A stretch of DNA of 27,520 bases from Bdellovibrionales bacterium. Lineage in GTDB: Bacteria > Bdellovibrionota > Bdellovibrionia > Bdellovibrionales > UBA1609. The DNA lies in contig JANQSX010000122.1 of assembly GCA_028279085.1 (NCBI GenBank), forward strand, positions 1 through 27,520. The letters run 5' to 3'. The notes under the pieces were generated by a model that saw only the letters and a program-made list of their open reading frames with translations, had not been told where the DNA came from and did no database searches. Shown one piece after another: positions 1 through 8,719 of the stretch; the first letter of the stretch is position 1, and each line of letters starts with the position of its first letter. The position numbers and the translations under genes were made by a program.

Positions 1-1028
1 GAGCAAATAATTTCCATATTTTCATATTTAGCAATTGATAAATGCGTCTCTATTTTTGCTAACCAAAACTGAATAAAAGGAAAAGTATTCAAAGATACTA
101 TTTGACTTTTATTTACTGGAATTTTTTCTCTAATTAAATAGCTGTTAAGACATGTCCAGTAATTTTCAATATGAGGAGCTAACACAGTAATTTGATTCGC
201 AGAAATATTTCTTTTTAAAGCGGATGTAATCTGACTGACTATATCTTTTACTTCAGAGAGAGGAGTGGTAAATTTTTTAAGTGTTATTATACTTTTTGTA
301 TTATATATTTTTTTTTCCATTGGACGAGATATTTTTTTTTGATCAAATAATTGGTAAATAGCAAAAGTATAATCATTAGTTTTATGACTAGCACTTGATG
401 GAATTAAAACTGTGGTGTCTGTTTTTTTGGATATTTGCTGAACTAATTCAGCTTCTATTCTATCTAAATTAACCCCTAGATCAAAAACAATTTCTGTAAA
501 TTTAATACGCTCATAAGGGATCTTATCCAACAAGCAACTAGCTACCCAAGAAGATTCCACTATATTATTTTGTTTTAAATAGTCCCAAAAATCAGAGGCC
601 AGATCATACCATTTAGACCATAATACATTTTTATTTTTTTTATTCCATTCTCTTACCAAACTATCTCTCATAGGATGTTGTAAAAGATGAGAAAGAGTTT
701 CTATATACTCGCAAATGAGATATCCTGTTTCTTTACTTTTTTCCCAATTTCGTTCCCTATAATTAGCCCATTGCTGATAAATTAAAACTAGAAAAGAACG
801 AGGAAGTATATGTGTTTTCGAATCAGTAAGAGACAATAACTGATTCCAAAAATCCGTCACTCTTTTAACACAATTATTAGAAATAGAAGAATGATTTTTT
901 TTTAATTGTTGAGTCACAAAAATTTGAGACTTAATATCCGAAGTCAGCCATAAATGTTGATCAGGCTTAAAATCTTTTAAAAGACGTTTTTTATCTGTAG
1001 TATTTAAAACTTCAATAAATTTTAACAT
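1..1028 (-). CDS. AddB/RecB-like helicase-nuclease family protein, N-terminal part (cut by window edge)
   Basis: An uninterrupted minus-strand reading frame starts at the ATG at 1026-1028 and runs off the left edge, giving 342 residues without a stop. Residues about 255-330 match the pattern of the inactivated-helicase AddB/RecB-type proteins: a strand-rich segment with SEVKDIVSQITSAL, then NQITVLAP (proteins of this group typically have 'E..-I...I......I.VL....Y...L...'), then a helix ending before IPVN. The first 250 residues are Trp-rich, helical and not diagnostic. If correct, the full protein would be a large double-strand-break end-processing subunit with a C-terminal PD-(D/E)XK nuclease, which lies outside the window. 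An AGAGGA sits 14 nt before the ATG, which is rather far. coaE lies upstream on the same strand with a 112-nt gap. The family call is tentative and rests on one weak motif block; this could be another PD-(D/E)XK-associated protein. Confidence 0.5.
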   Translation of the reverse strand, partial: MLKFIEVLNTTDKKRLLKDFKPDQHLWLTSDIKSQIFVTQQLKKNHSSISNNCVKRVTDFWNQLLSLTDSKTHILPRSFLVLIYQQWANYRERNWEKSKETGYLICEYIETLSHLLQHPMRDSLVREWNKKNKNVLWSKWYDLASDFWDYLKQNNIVESSWVASCLLDKIPYERIKFTEIVFDLGVNLDRIEAELVQQISKKTDTTVLIPSSASHKTNDYTFAIYQLFDQKKISRPMEKKIYNTKSIITLKKFTTPLSEVKDIVSQITSALKRNISANQITVLAPHIENYWTCLNSYLIREKIPVNKSQIVSLNTFPFIQFWLAKIETHLSIAKYENMEIIC

Positions 1029-1140
1029 AAAACGACTTTATTCCTCTTCCCTGCTTCAAATAAAAAAGAGAAGAAATTATATTACATGTTTTTAATAAAT
1101 AAGTATTTTTTTCTCTTCTTAATAATTCACTATCTTTTTT

Positions 1141-1755
1141 CTAAACAAAATCTAAATGAGAAATCAGACGAAAGACCTGTTTTTTTAATTCTTTTACGGA
1201 AGAATTATTCCATATAACATAATCCGCCTGTTTTATTTTATCTGCTTGCGGCATTTGAAACTGCATACGATTTTTAATTTCTTTAACATTCCATTTCCGA
1301 TTTTTTTTTAAACGATCTTGTTGATTCTTAGAATCAATCGCAATCACAACTTTAATATCAAATGAACCTTCCCATTTTTTTTCAAATAATAGGGGTATTT
1401 CATAAAATACGGCCTTTTGTCCTGAAAAAAAGCAGGACTCTTCTTTTTTCTTTAGTAATTTCCAGATAATAGGATGAACAATAGATTCTACTTGATGCAA
1501 TATGTTTTTACTTTGAAAAATCCGTTCAGCTACTTTCTGCGTATTAAAGTGACCTCCTGCTTCCAGATATTCCTCACCCAATAATTGTAGTAATTTTATA
1601 TAGCCTGGACCATCTGGAGCTATAGCTTGACGGGCTAAAGTATCCACAGAAATAAAACTCATCCCATAATTTTTCAGTATTAAACCCACAGTGGATTTTC
1701 CAGCTCCCATTACTCCTGTTATAGCTATTTTATTTATAAAGTTCCTATTTTCCAT
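1141..1755 (-). CDS. coaE: Dephospho-CoA kinase
   Basis: This cytoplasmic enzyme phosphorylates the 3'-hydroxyl of dephospho-CoA with ATP, the last step of coenzyme A synthesis. The 204-residue protein has the usual family length. It begins with a P-loop, GVMGAGKST (residues 14-22), followed by VDTLARQ (residues 37-43), where the Asp of the family's D..AR motif binds substrate. A later HPIIW and the lid-like YEIPLLFEKKW segment are also typical of CoaE. The ATG start has AGG 11 nt upstream. The gene is divergent from the kinase gene at 1828 across 72 nt and is followed on the same strand by the AddB-like gene. In the divergent gap, GGTG-ATAG-CACC (1796-1807) forms a short inverted repeat that might be an operator, but it is too short to be sure. 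Function is confident from the motifs. Confidence 0.93.
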   Translation of the reverse strand: MENRNFINKIAITGVMGAGKSTVGLILKNYGMSFISVDTLARQAIAPDGPGYIKLLQLLGEEYLEAGGHFNTQKVAERIFQSKNILHQVESIVHPIIWKLLKKKEESCFFSGQKAVFYEIPLLFEKKWEGSFDIKVVIAIDSKNQQDRLKKNRKWNVKEIKNRMQFQMPQADKIKQADYVIWNNSSVKELKKQVFRLISHLDFV

Positions 1756-1827
1756 AACCGATAATACCTATAGGTTTATTTTATATTTTATTATGGGTGA
1801 TAGCACCAAAAATCAAAGAAAAGAACT

Positions 1828-3858
1828 ATGAACATAACTGTAAGTAATTTTGGAAAATTTAAATTGTTGAAGCAAATTGCCAGAGGCGGTATGGCTGAAA
1901 TCTTTTTAGGTTGCTCAGGAAATATTGAGAGTGCTTATAAATTCGTAGTTATTAAAAGAATACTAGCCGTCCATTCACATAATAAAGAATTTAATAAGAT
2001 GTTCCAGAGTGAAGGGAAAATTGCTGTTAATTTGAACCATAGTAATATTGGTTCTATTCATGAGTTTGGAGTAGAAAAAAATCAGTATTTTATATGCATG
2101 GAGTATATTTCAGGAAGGAATATACGGCAATTGCTAAAAAAAATGAAAAGCCAAAAGAAGAGTCTTGAACCAGCTTTATGTGCACACATAATCAGGAATG
2201 TTTGTAACGGACTGGATTATGCTCACAATTGTACAGACAGTATAACAGGTCAGCCTTTAAATATTATTCATCGTGATATCAGCCCTCAAAATATAATGAT
2301 TAGTTTTAATGGTGATGTAAAAGTTATTGATTTTGGTATTGCCAAAATAGATAATTCTGAAAGCACGAAAGTGGGAGTATTAAAGGGAAAATTCGAGTAT
2401 ATGAGTCCCGAACAAGTGAGAGGGAAAGAACTAGATAGACAAACAGATATTTTTTCACTAGGTAACGTATTTTGGGAAATACTGGCTGGTAAAAAATTAT
2501 TCACAGGAAATAATGAAATTAAACTGTTGAAAAAAATAAGAGATTGCCAAATTCCTGATTTAAAAAAAATAAACCCAAAAGTCCCTCCTAGACTAGTAGA
2601 AATAATTAATAAATCACTTAATCCTAACAAAAACCTCAGATATAAAACTATGGGAGAAATGGGAAATGACATTTCTCTTTTTATGAATAAATTTTATCCA
2701 AATTTTACACACACTAATTTCAGTGCTTTCATAAAGGAACTTTATGTTGAAGAAATTTTAGAAGAAAGACAAAACTTAAAAAGGTATTCACAAGTATTAG
2801 CATCTAAGAAAAAGAAAATATCCTCTTTACCAAGAAATAAAGAGAGCTTATCAACATCAACGTTTATAGGATATACAAAAAAAGCGGAACTTCCTCAACA
2901 AGAAGAACCATCACAGGAAGAGGATATAAACAGTCAATACACAGAGACAAATCCTCCTATTACTAAAGCGACTCAGGAAAAATCATCTTCCTTACACTCA
3001 CAATATACAATAACACAAACTCAACAAACTGATAGCAAATTCAGTTCACAAAATAATAAGCAAGAAATGACAAGTACAGAGTTTGACGATCGATTGGAAC
3101 ATGGCACTGTTTATACAAACATACCCAATCAAAACACACAAGATTCAGAAGAGTCCTACCAAATCAAATCAGATGGATTTAGAAATTCTATCACTTTAGG
3201 TACAGCAGTGGAATTAAGTAACAAACAGACAACTCATACAAATACTGAAGTACCAAAAGAAGGTATCAATCCAGACGCCGATGATCCTATAGGAGACTAT
3301 CAACCATGGAAAACAAATGTAAAATCAATAAATCGTAAGGCCCTACTAAGACGAAAAAAAAGAAACTCTATTTTTCGGAAAACTATATTAGTTCTATTCA
3401 TCTTAGGAATGATAGGTGGCGGTTACATTTTTCAATCAGATCAGAAAACAAACACTTCCCCAGCATCTGAGTTAAATCAATCCAAATCACCTAATGATAA
3501 TGTTTTAAAACACTCTTCCAGAGAGCCTACTACGGTTAAGCCAGCCCAACCCAAACAACCGATACTCACAAGAGCAAGAGTGGATACCCAAAGATTAGCA
3601 ATACCAAGAAAAAGTATCTTCATTACAACAAAACCTTCCGGTGCTCAATTGTATATTAATGGTAAAAAAATAGAGTATCTTACACCAACATCTATCATGG
3701 TACCTTCTGATACATTTCAACTAATGATAAAAAAACAAGATTATCATGATCAAAAAGTAGTTCTTTCTACGGATTCTATAGAAAATACAATAAACTTTGT
3801 ACTTAAAAAAAGTCAAAGAAGAAAAAAGAAACGAAGAACACTCATTATAAAACAATAA
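1828..3858 (+). CDS. Transmembrane Ser/Thr protein kinase with extracytoplasmic PEGA domain
   Basis: A Hanks-type kinase occupies residues about 11-290. It has the glycine loop IARGGMAEIFLG (17-28), catalytic lysine K43 in VVIKRI, the catalytic loop HRDISPQN (148-155, Asp150), DFG (168-170) and an activation segment ending in MSPEQVRG (192-199). All catalytic residues are present and it is an RD kinase. The VGVLKGKFEYMSPEQ style is common in myxobacterial and Bdellovibrio kinases. A low-complexity Gln/Ser/Thr-rich linker (about 330-500) leads to a basic stretch and one membrane helix (about 518-534). Beyond it, residues about 597-658 look like a PEGA domain (TTKPSGAQLYINGKK), which is followed by a very basic tail. 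The predicted topology is kinase inside, PEGA outside. The ATG has only a weak purine-rich SD. A Cys-rich lipoprotein gene follows 21 nt downstream and is probably co-transcribed. The substrate is unknown. Confidence 0.9.
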   Translation: MNITVSNFGKFKLLKQIARGGMAEIFLGCSGNIESAYKFVVIKRILAVHSHNKEFNKMFQSEGKIAVNLNHSNIGSIHEFGVEKNQYFICMEYISGRNIRQLLKKMKSQKKSLEPALCAHIIRNVCNGLDYAHNCTDSITGQPLNIIHRDISPQNIMISFNGDVKVIDFGIAKIDNSESTKVGVLKGKFEYMSPEQVRGKELDRQTDIFSLGNVFWEILAGKKLFTGNNEIKLLKKIRDCQIPDLKKINPKVPPRLVEIINKSLNPNKNLRYKTMGEMGNDISLFMNKFYPNFTHTNFSAFIKELYVEEILEERQNLKRYSQVLASKKKKISSLPRNKESLSTSTFIGYTKKAELPQQEEPSQEEDINSQYTETNPPITKATQEKSSSLHSQYTITQTQQTDSKFSSQNNKQEMTSTEFDDRLEHGTVYTNIPNQNTQDSEESYQIKSDGFRNSITLGTAVELSNKQTTHTNTEVPKEGINPDADDPIGDYQPWKTNVKSINRKALLRRKKRNSIFRKTILVLFILGMIGGGYIFQSDQKTNTSPASELNQSKSPNDNVLKHSSREPTTVKPAQPKQPILTRARVDTQRLAIPRKSIFITTKPSGAQLYINGKKIEYLTPTSIMVPSDTFQLMIKKQDYHDQKVVLSTDSIENTINFVLKKSQRRKKKRRTLIIKQ

Positions 3859-3879
3859 TATTTTTTTAAGGAAACCATT

Positions 3880-4377
3880 ATGATAAAATTAAATTTTTAT
3901 ATACGATCAAGTTTGATCTTTTTGTTTGTTGTTTTCACACTTTCCGGTTGCCCTAATTTCAACTTTGCTGGTCAGAAACATTGTAGTCAATACAAGTATG
4001 ACAAAAACAGAAATATATGGATTGATGCATTCGGAAAAGTGGTACCTTCCTGCACTATAGCGGATGGTCAAAATATATTCGCATTTTATCCTGATAAAGG
4101 TTGTGATTATTGGAGAGAGGCCTATAACATTGACAAAACTGTTCAATTTGTCGAATTACCTATCAAAACAGGATCAGGACAATATGCTACGGTTCAAAAA
4201 TATTGTATAAAACAAAGATATCTGAGCCTTGATCACTCCGACCAGGTAGTACTTATAGATGAAGGGGTTTTTTGTCTAAAAGAAGTAGCTAAGGGTGAAT
4301 ATAACTTTACTAGTTGTGAAGGTGTAAAGAAAAAAAATCCGCAACAATTGGAAATAGAAAATACAGAATCTAATTAG
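3880..4377 (+). CDS. Cys-rich lipoprotein, uncharacterised
   Basis: The 165-residue protein starts with a positively charged, hydrophobic signal sequence ending in a lipobox, LSGC, with Cys24 as the predicted lipidated residue. The mature part has six further cysteines (35, 58, 75, 109, 132, 146), an even number compatible with three disulfides in the periplasm. No known domain was recognised. The C-terminus is hydrophilic and Glu/Asn-rich. The start is well supported: AAGGAA lies 6 nt before the ATG. It sits 21 nt after the PEGA-domain kinase gene on the same strand, so an operon and a link to the kinase's extracytoplasmic domain are plausible but unproven. It ends convergently with nadK. 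Export and lipidation are confident; function is not known. Confidence 0.8.
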   Translation: MIKLNFYIRSSLIFLFVVFTLSGCPNFNFAGQKHCSQYKYDKNRNIWIDAFGKVVPSCTIADGQNIFAFYPDKGCDYWREAYNIDKTVQFVELPIKTGSGQYATVQKYCIKQRYLSLDHSDQVVLIDEGVFCLKEVAKGEYNFTSCEGVKKKNPQQLEIENTESN

Positions 4378-4414
4378 ACACAGAGATAACTTATTGATAC
4401 AAAAATAATTTTTA

Positions 4415-4431
4415 CTCAAAAGCCTATTGAG
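4415..4431. terminator. Candidate bidirectional terminator hairpin
   Basis: CTCAA and TTGAG pair around a 7-nt loop between the convergent lipoprotein and nadK genes. The stem is flanked by TTTT on the left and AAAA on the right, which could extend it past a bulged A. The short, AT-rich stem makes this a weak call. It overlaps the nadK stop codon. Confidence 0.3.
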
Positions 4432-5284
4432 AAAATTTTAATTTATCTTTTAATAACAAAAAGTCATTATGGTTTATTTCTCTTAAAGTATTATGTTTTA
4501 TACTTGATTTTCGGATTTTTATTAGATCTGCACTTGCAATTTGTGTGATTTTTTTTCCATCAATTGTTAAAAAAGCACTTTGATTTTCATTGTTAATTTT
4601 GAAGAAAATCTCATAAGTATCAGGCACAATAACAGGGCGATGTGTAAGGCTATGAGAACAGATAGGTGTAATGGCAAAAGAATTCACCTGTGGATGTAGA
4701 ATAGGACCTCCTGCCGCTAAATTATAAGCTGTAGAACCAGTAGGAGAAGAAACAATTAAACCGTCTGCTTTTACAGAATAAATATTTTGATTTTGTATGG
4801 TAATAGAAATATTGATTAAATGACTAAAAGCTCCCCTTTCAATAACCATGTCATTAAGAGCTAAAAATGATTTGTTCTCTTGTGTTTTCCGTTTAATAGA
4901 AATATCAATTAAGGATCTTTTTTCTAATACCATTTTGCCTTTTAGAACAGATTCCAAACAATGAATTATCGATTCTTGTCGATAAACCGTCAAAAACCCA
5001 AAAGAACCCATATTAATACCTAAAAACGGAACAGAGTGATCAGAAACATACTGAACGGCTTGCAAGTAAGTACCATCTCCCCCTAGGACAAGCACCAAAT
5101 CAATATCAGAATCAAAAGAACCTTCTTTTAAAATAGAAGATTGGGAAAAAATCTCTGTGTTAATTTGATACTTTGTAAACCACTGTTTAGCCTGACTGAG
5201 AATGTATTTGATATTAGGAGAGTCATTCTTATAAACAATAAGAATATTTTCAAACTGTCTCGGTTTAAAACTTTCATTTTTCAA
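4424..5284 (-). CDS. nadK: NAD kinase (TTG start)
   Basis: This cytoplasmic enzyme makes NADP from NAD and ATP (or polyphosphate). The 286-residue protein carries all family landmarks: GGDGT (68-72), NMGSFGFLT (91-99), the substrate-binding LNDMVIERG (143-151) and the long C-terminal signature beginning DGLIVSSPTGSTAYN (174-188). Length is normal. The start is TTG at 5282-5284, preceded by AAAGGA with about 10 nt spacing. No in-frame ATG lies nearby, and the ATG a few bases downstream is in another frame. It lies 90 nt downstream of ftsZ on the same strand, so it may be transcribed by read-through from the division cluster. It is convergent with the lipoprotein gene. Confidence 0.93.
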   Translation of the reverse strand: MKNESFKPRQFENILIVYKNDSPNIKYILSQAKQWFTKYQINTEIFSQSSILKEGSFDSDIDLVLVLGGDGTYLQAVQYVSDHSVPFLGINMGSFGFLTVYRQESIIHCLESVLKGKMVLEKRSLIDISIKRKTQENKSFLALNDMVIERGAFSHLINISITIQNQNIYSVKADGLIVSSPTGSTAYNLAAGGPILHPQVNSFAITPICSHSLTHRPVIVPDTYEIFFKINNENQSAFLTIDGKKITQIASADLIKIRKSSIKHNTLREINHNDFLLLKDKLKFSQ

Positions 5285-5337
5285 AAGTGGTATTTCCTTT
5301 CAACAACAATTAGGAATATATAGAATTTTCAATATGG

Positions 5338-5371
5338 ATCAATATAATTGATACTTATAAAAAAGAAGTAT
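5338..5371 (-). terminator. Two small inverted repeats between ftsZ and nadK
   Basis: ATACTT (5351-5356) pairs with AAGTAT (5366-5371) just after the ftsZ stop, and ATCAAT-ATA-ATTGAT (5338-5352) is a perfect palindrome beside it. On the minus strand the first hairpin has a T-rich loop but no clean T-tract after it. It may be a weak terminator or an attenuator before nadK. Both stems contain little GC, so they could be chance in AT-rich DNA. Confidence 0.22.
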
Positions 5372-5374
5372 TTG

Positions 5375-6706
5375 TCAATGTGTTTTCTCTGATTTTTTAA
5401 ATAAACCAATTAATCTCGGTTTAGCTTTCTCAAATGGTGACATATACTTTTGTGTTCTGATTTTATCTTTATTACCACTGATATTCATACTCAACTGTTG
5501 GTGAGTTGCTCTTTTTCTAGTTTCGTTGACTTGAGTTTCTCGATAAGCCATAGCTTTTTCCATCAAAATATCTTTTGGCAATTTTTTTGAAGAGGTAAGT
5601 TTATCATTTTGGCTGTGCTCATTGGTAGAAGGCGATAAAGATGATGCCGTTTCTTCAGATTCTGAAAAAGATATTTTTTTTGATGGCTTATCCGATTTAG
5701 TTTTTTTTACCTGTATTTTGTCTTCTCTTTCTTTTTTAACAGTCCCCTCAAAACCAGTAGCAATAACAGTCACTTTAATTTCATCAGAAGATTCATCAGG
5801 ATCTACAATAGCTCCGAAAATAATTTCTGCATCAGGATGAGCTTCTGCAGTAATTAGTTCGGCTGTTTGATTGACCTCTTTTAAAGACAGATCAGGGCCT
5901 CCTGTAATATTAATAATAAGCCCTAAAGCTCCTTTAAATGAAGTATCTTCCAATAGAGGAGAGGAAATAGCCATCTGACCGGCAGATATAGCCCTATCTG
6001 TTCCTTTGGCCGATCCCGTTCCTATAATAGCTAAACCTCTTTCAGCCATAATAGTTTTTATATCAGCAAAATCAAGGTTAATTAAACCTCTTTCATTGAT
6101 CAGATCCACAATACCCTGAATAGCTTTTAGCAGGATATTATCAACACTTTTAAAAGCAGATAATAAAGAGGTATCTTCATTTACTGTTTTTAATAGTTTT
6201 TGATTGGGAATGACAATCAATGTATCTACATTTTCTTTTAAAAATTGAATACCTGTTTCCGCATGTCTAGCTCTTCTTTGACCTTCAAAAAAGAAAGGGC
6301 GAGTTACAACTCCAACTGTGAGAGCACCTTGCTCCTTCGCAATACGGGCAATCACTCCAGCTGCACCAGTCCCTGTACCACCTCCCATACCGGCAGTAAT
6401 GAAAACCATATCTGCCCCTTTCAAAGATTCCACTATCTCATTGCAAGATTCAATAGCCGCCTGTCTGCCAATTTCAGGATTAGCACCAGCTCCCAATCCT
6501 TTTGTCAATTCAGCACCTAGTTGAATAGTACAATCTAGATCTTCGTGTTCTTCCAACGCCTGCAGATCTGTATTTGCAACAATAAATTGAACGCCATCTA
6601 AACCGGCTTTATGCATAGTTTTAATAGCATTTCCACCTCCTCCACCAACTCCAACTACTTTAATGAGAGCTCTGGACTTTACATTTTCTTCATCAATTTG
6701 AAACAT
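5375..6706 (-). CDS. ftsZ: Cell division GTPase FtsZ
   Basis: FtsZ is the tubulin-like GTPase that forms the cytoplasmic Z-ring. The preferred start is the ATG at 6704-6706 because AGGAGA lies 5 nt upstream and MFQIDEENVK is the usual FtsZ beginning; the open frame extends 19 codons further to 6763 without such support. The resulting 443-residue protein has VGVGGGGGNA near residue 20, the tubulin signature GMGGGTGTGAA (106-116) and the T7 catalytic loop NLDFADIKTIM (210-220). The globular core ends near residue 320. A hydrophilic linker of about 120 residues follows, ending in a basic tail (RLIGLFKKSEKTH). The canonical C-terminal peptide that binds FtsA (like DIPAFLRRQ) is not apparent; PKDILMEKAMAYR in the linker is the nearest candidate. 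It follows ftsA by 32 nt in the same operon. Confidence 0.97.
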   Translation of the reverse strand: MFQIDEENVKSRALIKVVGVGGGGGNAIKTMHKAGLDGVQFIVANTDLQALEEHEDLDCTIQLGAELTKGLGAGANPEIGRQAAIESCNEIVESLKGADMVFITAGMGGGTGTGAAGVIARIAKEQGALTVGVVTRPFFFEGQRRARHAETGIQFLKENVDTLIVIPNQKLLKTVNEDTSLLSAFKSVDNILLKAIQGIVDLINERGLINLDFADIKTIMAERGLAIIGTGSAKGTDRAISAGQMAISSPLLEDTSFKGALGLIINITGGPDLSLKEVNQTAELITAEAHPDAEIIFGAIVDPDESSDEIKVTVIATGFEGTVKKEREDKIQVKKTKSDKPSKKISFSESEETASSLSPSTNEHSQNDKLTSSKKLPKDILMEKAMAYRETQVNETRKRATHQQLSMNISGNKDKIRTQKYMSPFEKAKPRLIGLFKKSEKTH

Positions 6707-6738
6707 ATAATTCTCCTGAATATACAGTCGTGCTGTTT

Positions 6739-7956
6739 TTACATAAAAAGATCTTGCACCCACTTTTTTATTTTAAGTACTTTTCCATCAGGGTAGTTGG
6801 AACGATAATCTAATGTATTTTCATCTTGAACATAACATAAAACCCCCAGAGCTGTTGCAAAATCATTTCTATTTTCCAAATCATGACTCCCTGGAAATTC
6901 TCTAATAACTGCTTTCTTGATTGGCTTTTCCATAAGAGCATGGCCCGTTTCCACCAAACCTCTTAAAGAACTACCCCCTCCTGTTAAAATAATACCTTCC
7001 TCCAATCGTTTTAAATAGGTCAAAGATTCTAGTTGTGCCTTTACTTCCGTAAACAGCAATTCCGCTCGGGCAGATAAAATAGCGTTTATTTTTTGTGAAT
7101 CAATATTAGTATCTCCAGTGTGTAATTCACTTATAGGTTCTACATCTTCCCAATCTGAAGTTGTTAGATTTCCATATTTTAATTTTATATTTTCCGCCAG
7201 ATCTCGGGAGATTTTTAACTCAACCATTAGATCGTGAGTAAAATCTTCTCCTCCTATGGAAATCGATCCGATATGATGCACTCTGGAATCAATAACAACA
7301 GTGAAACAAGTTTGATCCTGTCCGATATCCAATACACAAACTCCGGATTGTTTTTCATTTTCTTTTAAGATAGATAGATTAGTTGCTAAGGGTTGTAAAA
7401 CCATACCTCTTGCGGAACAACCTGCATAACGCAAACATTGAAGAGCATTTTGTATATTAGTTTCAGGGATAGAAATAATCATCACAGAAGTTTCCAGCCG
7501 AAGACCGGATAAACCTAAAGGATTAAAAACAGGTCCTTCCCTATCTACAGTAAAGTTTTTGGGCAAAACATGTAACAAACGATGACCTGTTGGTAAAGAA
7601 ACCGCTTTAGCTGTTTCCACCGCTTTATTTAAATCATCTACAGTCACTTGATGGGAGGGGATAATAGCCATTCCCTGTGAAGAAAAAATATTATAATCTC
7701 CATTAATTCCTAGAAAAAGTTGGGAAGTTTGCAAACCGGCCATTACCTCCGCTTCCTCTATGGCCTGTTGCAAAGCCTCAGCCGTTTCCTTCATATTAAC
7801 AATACGGCCTTTATATAAACCTTTATGGGCAATACGGGATGATCCGGCTAGAGTCAGTTCATTAGACGCTAAAGTGCCTATCAAACACCGAACACTGGTT
7901 GCCCCTAAATCAATACCCGTTACTACTCTTTTATCTTCAATACTAAAACGACTCAT
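6739..7956 (-). CDS. ftsA: Cell division protein FtsA
   Basis: FtsA is the actin-like ATPase that tethers FtsZ filaments to the inner membrane and recruits the divisome. The 405-residue protein starts with the actin-fold phosphate-1 segment TGIDLGATSVRCLIG (14-28). It has the GVCVLDIGQDQTCFTVV phosphate-2 block, the GSISIGGEDFTHDL segment and ILTGGGSSLRGL in the adenosine motif. The last residues, VLKIKKWVQDLFM, form an amphipathic helix that fits the family's membrane-targeting sequence. Length is normal. The start codon follows the ftsQ stop by 9 nt and has no clear Shine-Dalgarno, so translation probably depends on coupling to ftsQ. ftsZ follows 32 nt downstream. Confidence 0.96.
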   Translation of the reverse strand: MSRFSIEDKRVVTGIDLGATSVRCLIGTLASNELTLAGSSRIAHKGLYKGRIVNMKETAEALQQAIEEAEVMAGLQTSQLFLGINGDYNIFSSQGMAIIPSHQVTVDDLNKAVETAKAVSLPTGHRLLHVLPKNFTVDREGPVFNPLGLSGLRLETSVMIISIPETNIQNALQCLRYAGCSARGMVLQPLATNLSILKENEKQSGVCVLDIGQDQTCFTVVIDSRVHHIGSISIGGEDFTHDLMVELKISRDLAENIKLKYGNLTTSDWEDVEPISELHTGDTNIDSQKINAILSARAELLFTEVKAQLESLTYLKRLEEGIILTGGGSSLRGLVETGHALMEKPIKKAVIREFPGSHDLENRNDFATALGVLCYVQDENTLDYRSNYPDGKVLKIKKWVQDLFM

Positions 7957-7965
7957 ATTAACAGG

Positions 7966-8709
7966 TTAGATGGCCTTACTTGTACTCACAACAATTTTTT
8001 GAGAGAACCGCGCATCAATAACGCGCCATTTAATATTTTTTTGCTCCAAATATCTTAAAACGCTTTCAATTCTCTTAATCTTCATTTGCATTGGATCATA
8101 ACCAACTTTTACCGGTTTTCCATTCTTAGACAAAATAAAAGTTATACTTTTTTCCTGAACCGAGTATTTAATTTCCGAAATTTCCGTTCGACTAAACTCT
8201 CCTTTTTCCGGCATAAGATTCAGAAAACGAATAACCTGCTTACGTAGAGCTTTCTGTTGAAAAAATACAATACCCCTTAAAACCGGAAGATCGGGAATCT
8301 GATTAGCAGAAACAGGAGGGAGCACTTGACCATCCATTGAAAGGGGGTGAACTCTTCCATTAGAAGGATTGAGTAAAACCAATAAAGGTTTTCTAGCTTG
8401 TATTTGAATAAAAAACCGATTCGGTAGAACTCTTAAAATTTTTACAGGTCCCACACGAGGTTCAGAACGCACCGCTTGTATTAGCTCATCAAACGACACC
8501 TGCCATATTTTTTTCCCTATAAATTTTTGCAACCTCTGCTGTAGTAGATATTTAATATCATCTGTTGTAGAGCCTTCCCAGACCGGTTCTTTTTGTATTT
8601 CTATTTGAATTTCACTGACTACCAGCCACTTATTTAACCCATAGTAAGATATACCGATAAAAAAACTAATAAGCAGGGTAAAAACAAAATATTTAATAAT
8701 TTTTTTCAT
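7966..8709 (-). CDS. ftsQ: Cell division protein FtsQ (POTRA domain)
   Basis: FtsQ is a single-pass inner-membrane protein of the divisome whose periplasmic part binds FtsB/FtsL. The 247-residue protein has a short basic N-terminus, one membrane helix (about 5-24) and a POTRA-like domain from VVSEIQIEI (about residue 30) to about residue 100, containing the family-type PRVGPVKILRVLPNRFFIQI strand-helix-strand run. The C-terminal part is the beta domain. The gene sits between ddl (10 nt upstream) and ftsA (9 nt downstream), which is the classical dcw order and strongly supports the call. GAGTAG lies about 5 nt before the ATG. Confidence 0.92.
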   Translation of the reverse strand: MKKIIKYFVFTLLISFFIGISYYGLNKWLVVSEIQIEIQKEPVWEGSTTDDIKYLLQQRLQKFIGKKIWQVSFDELIQAVRSEPRVGPVKILRVLPNRFFIQIQARKPLLVLLNPSNGRVHPLSMDGQVLPPVSANQIPDLPVLRGIVFFQQKALRKQVIRFLNLMPEKGEFSRTEISEIKYSVQEKSITFILSKNGKPVKVGYDPMQMKIKRIESVLRYLEQKNIKWRVIDARFSQKIVVSTSKAI

Positions 8710-8719
8710 TATAACTACT

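Noticed and set aside
2286..2672. Antisense ORF inside the kinase gene
   Set aside because: It is an opposite-strand shadow of the kinase domain, whose catalytic motifs are intact in the plus frame.
6245..6524. Antisense ORFs inside ftsZ
   Set aside because: They lie opposite the highly conserved tubulin signature and their sequences have no independent support.
6707..6763. Upstream extension of ftsZ to 6763
   Set aside because: No ribosome site and no FtsZ similarity in the extra 19 codons; the ATG at 6706 has AGGAGA at ideal spacing and begins like other FtsZ proteins.
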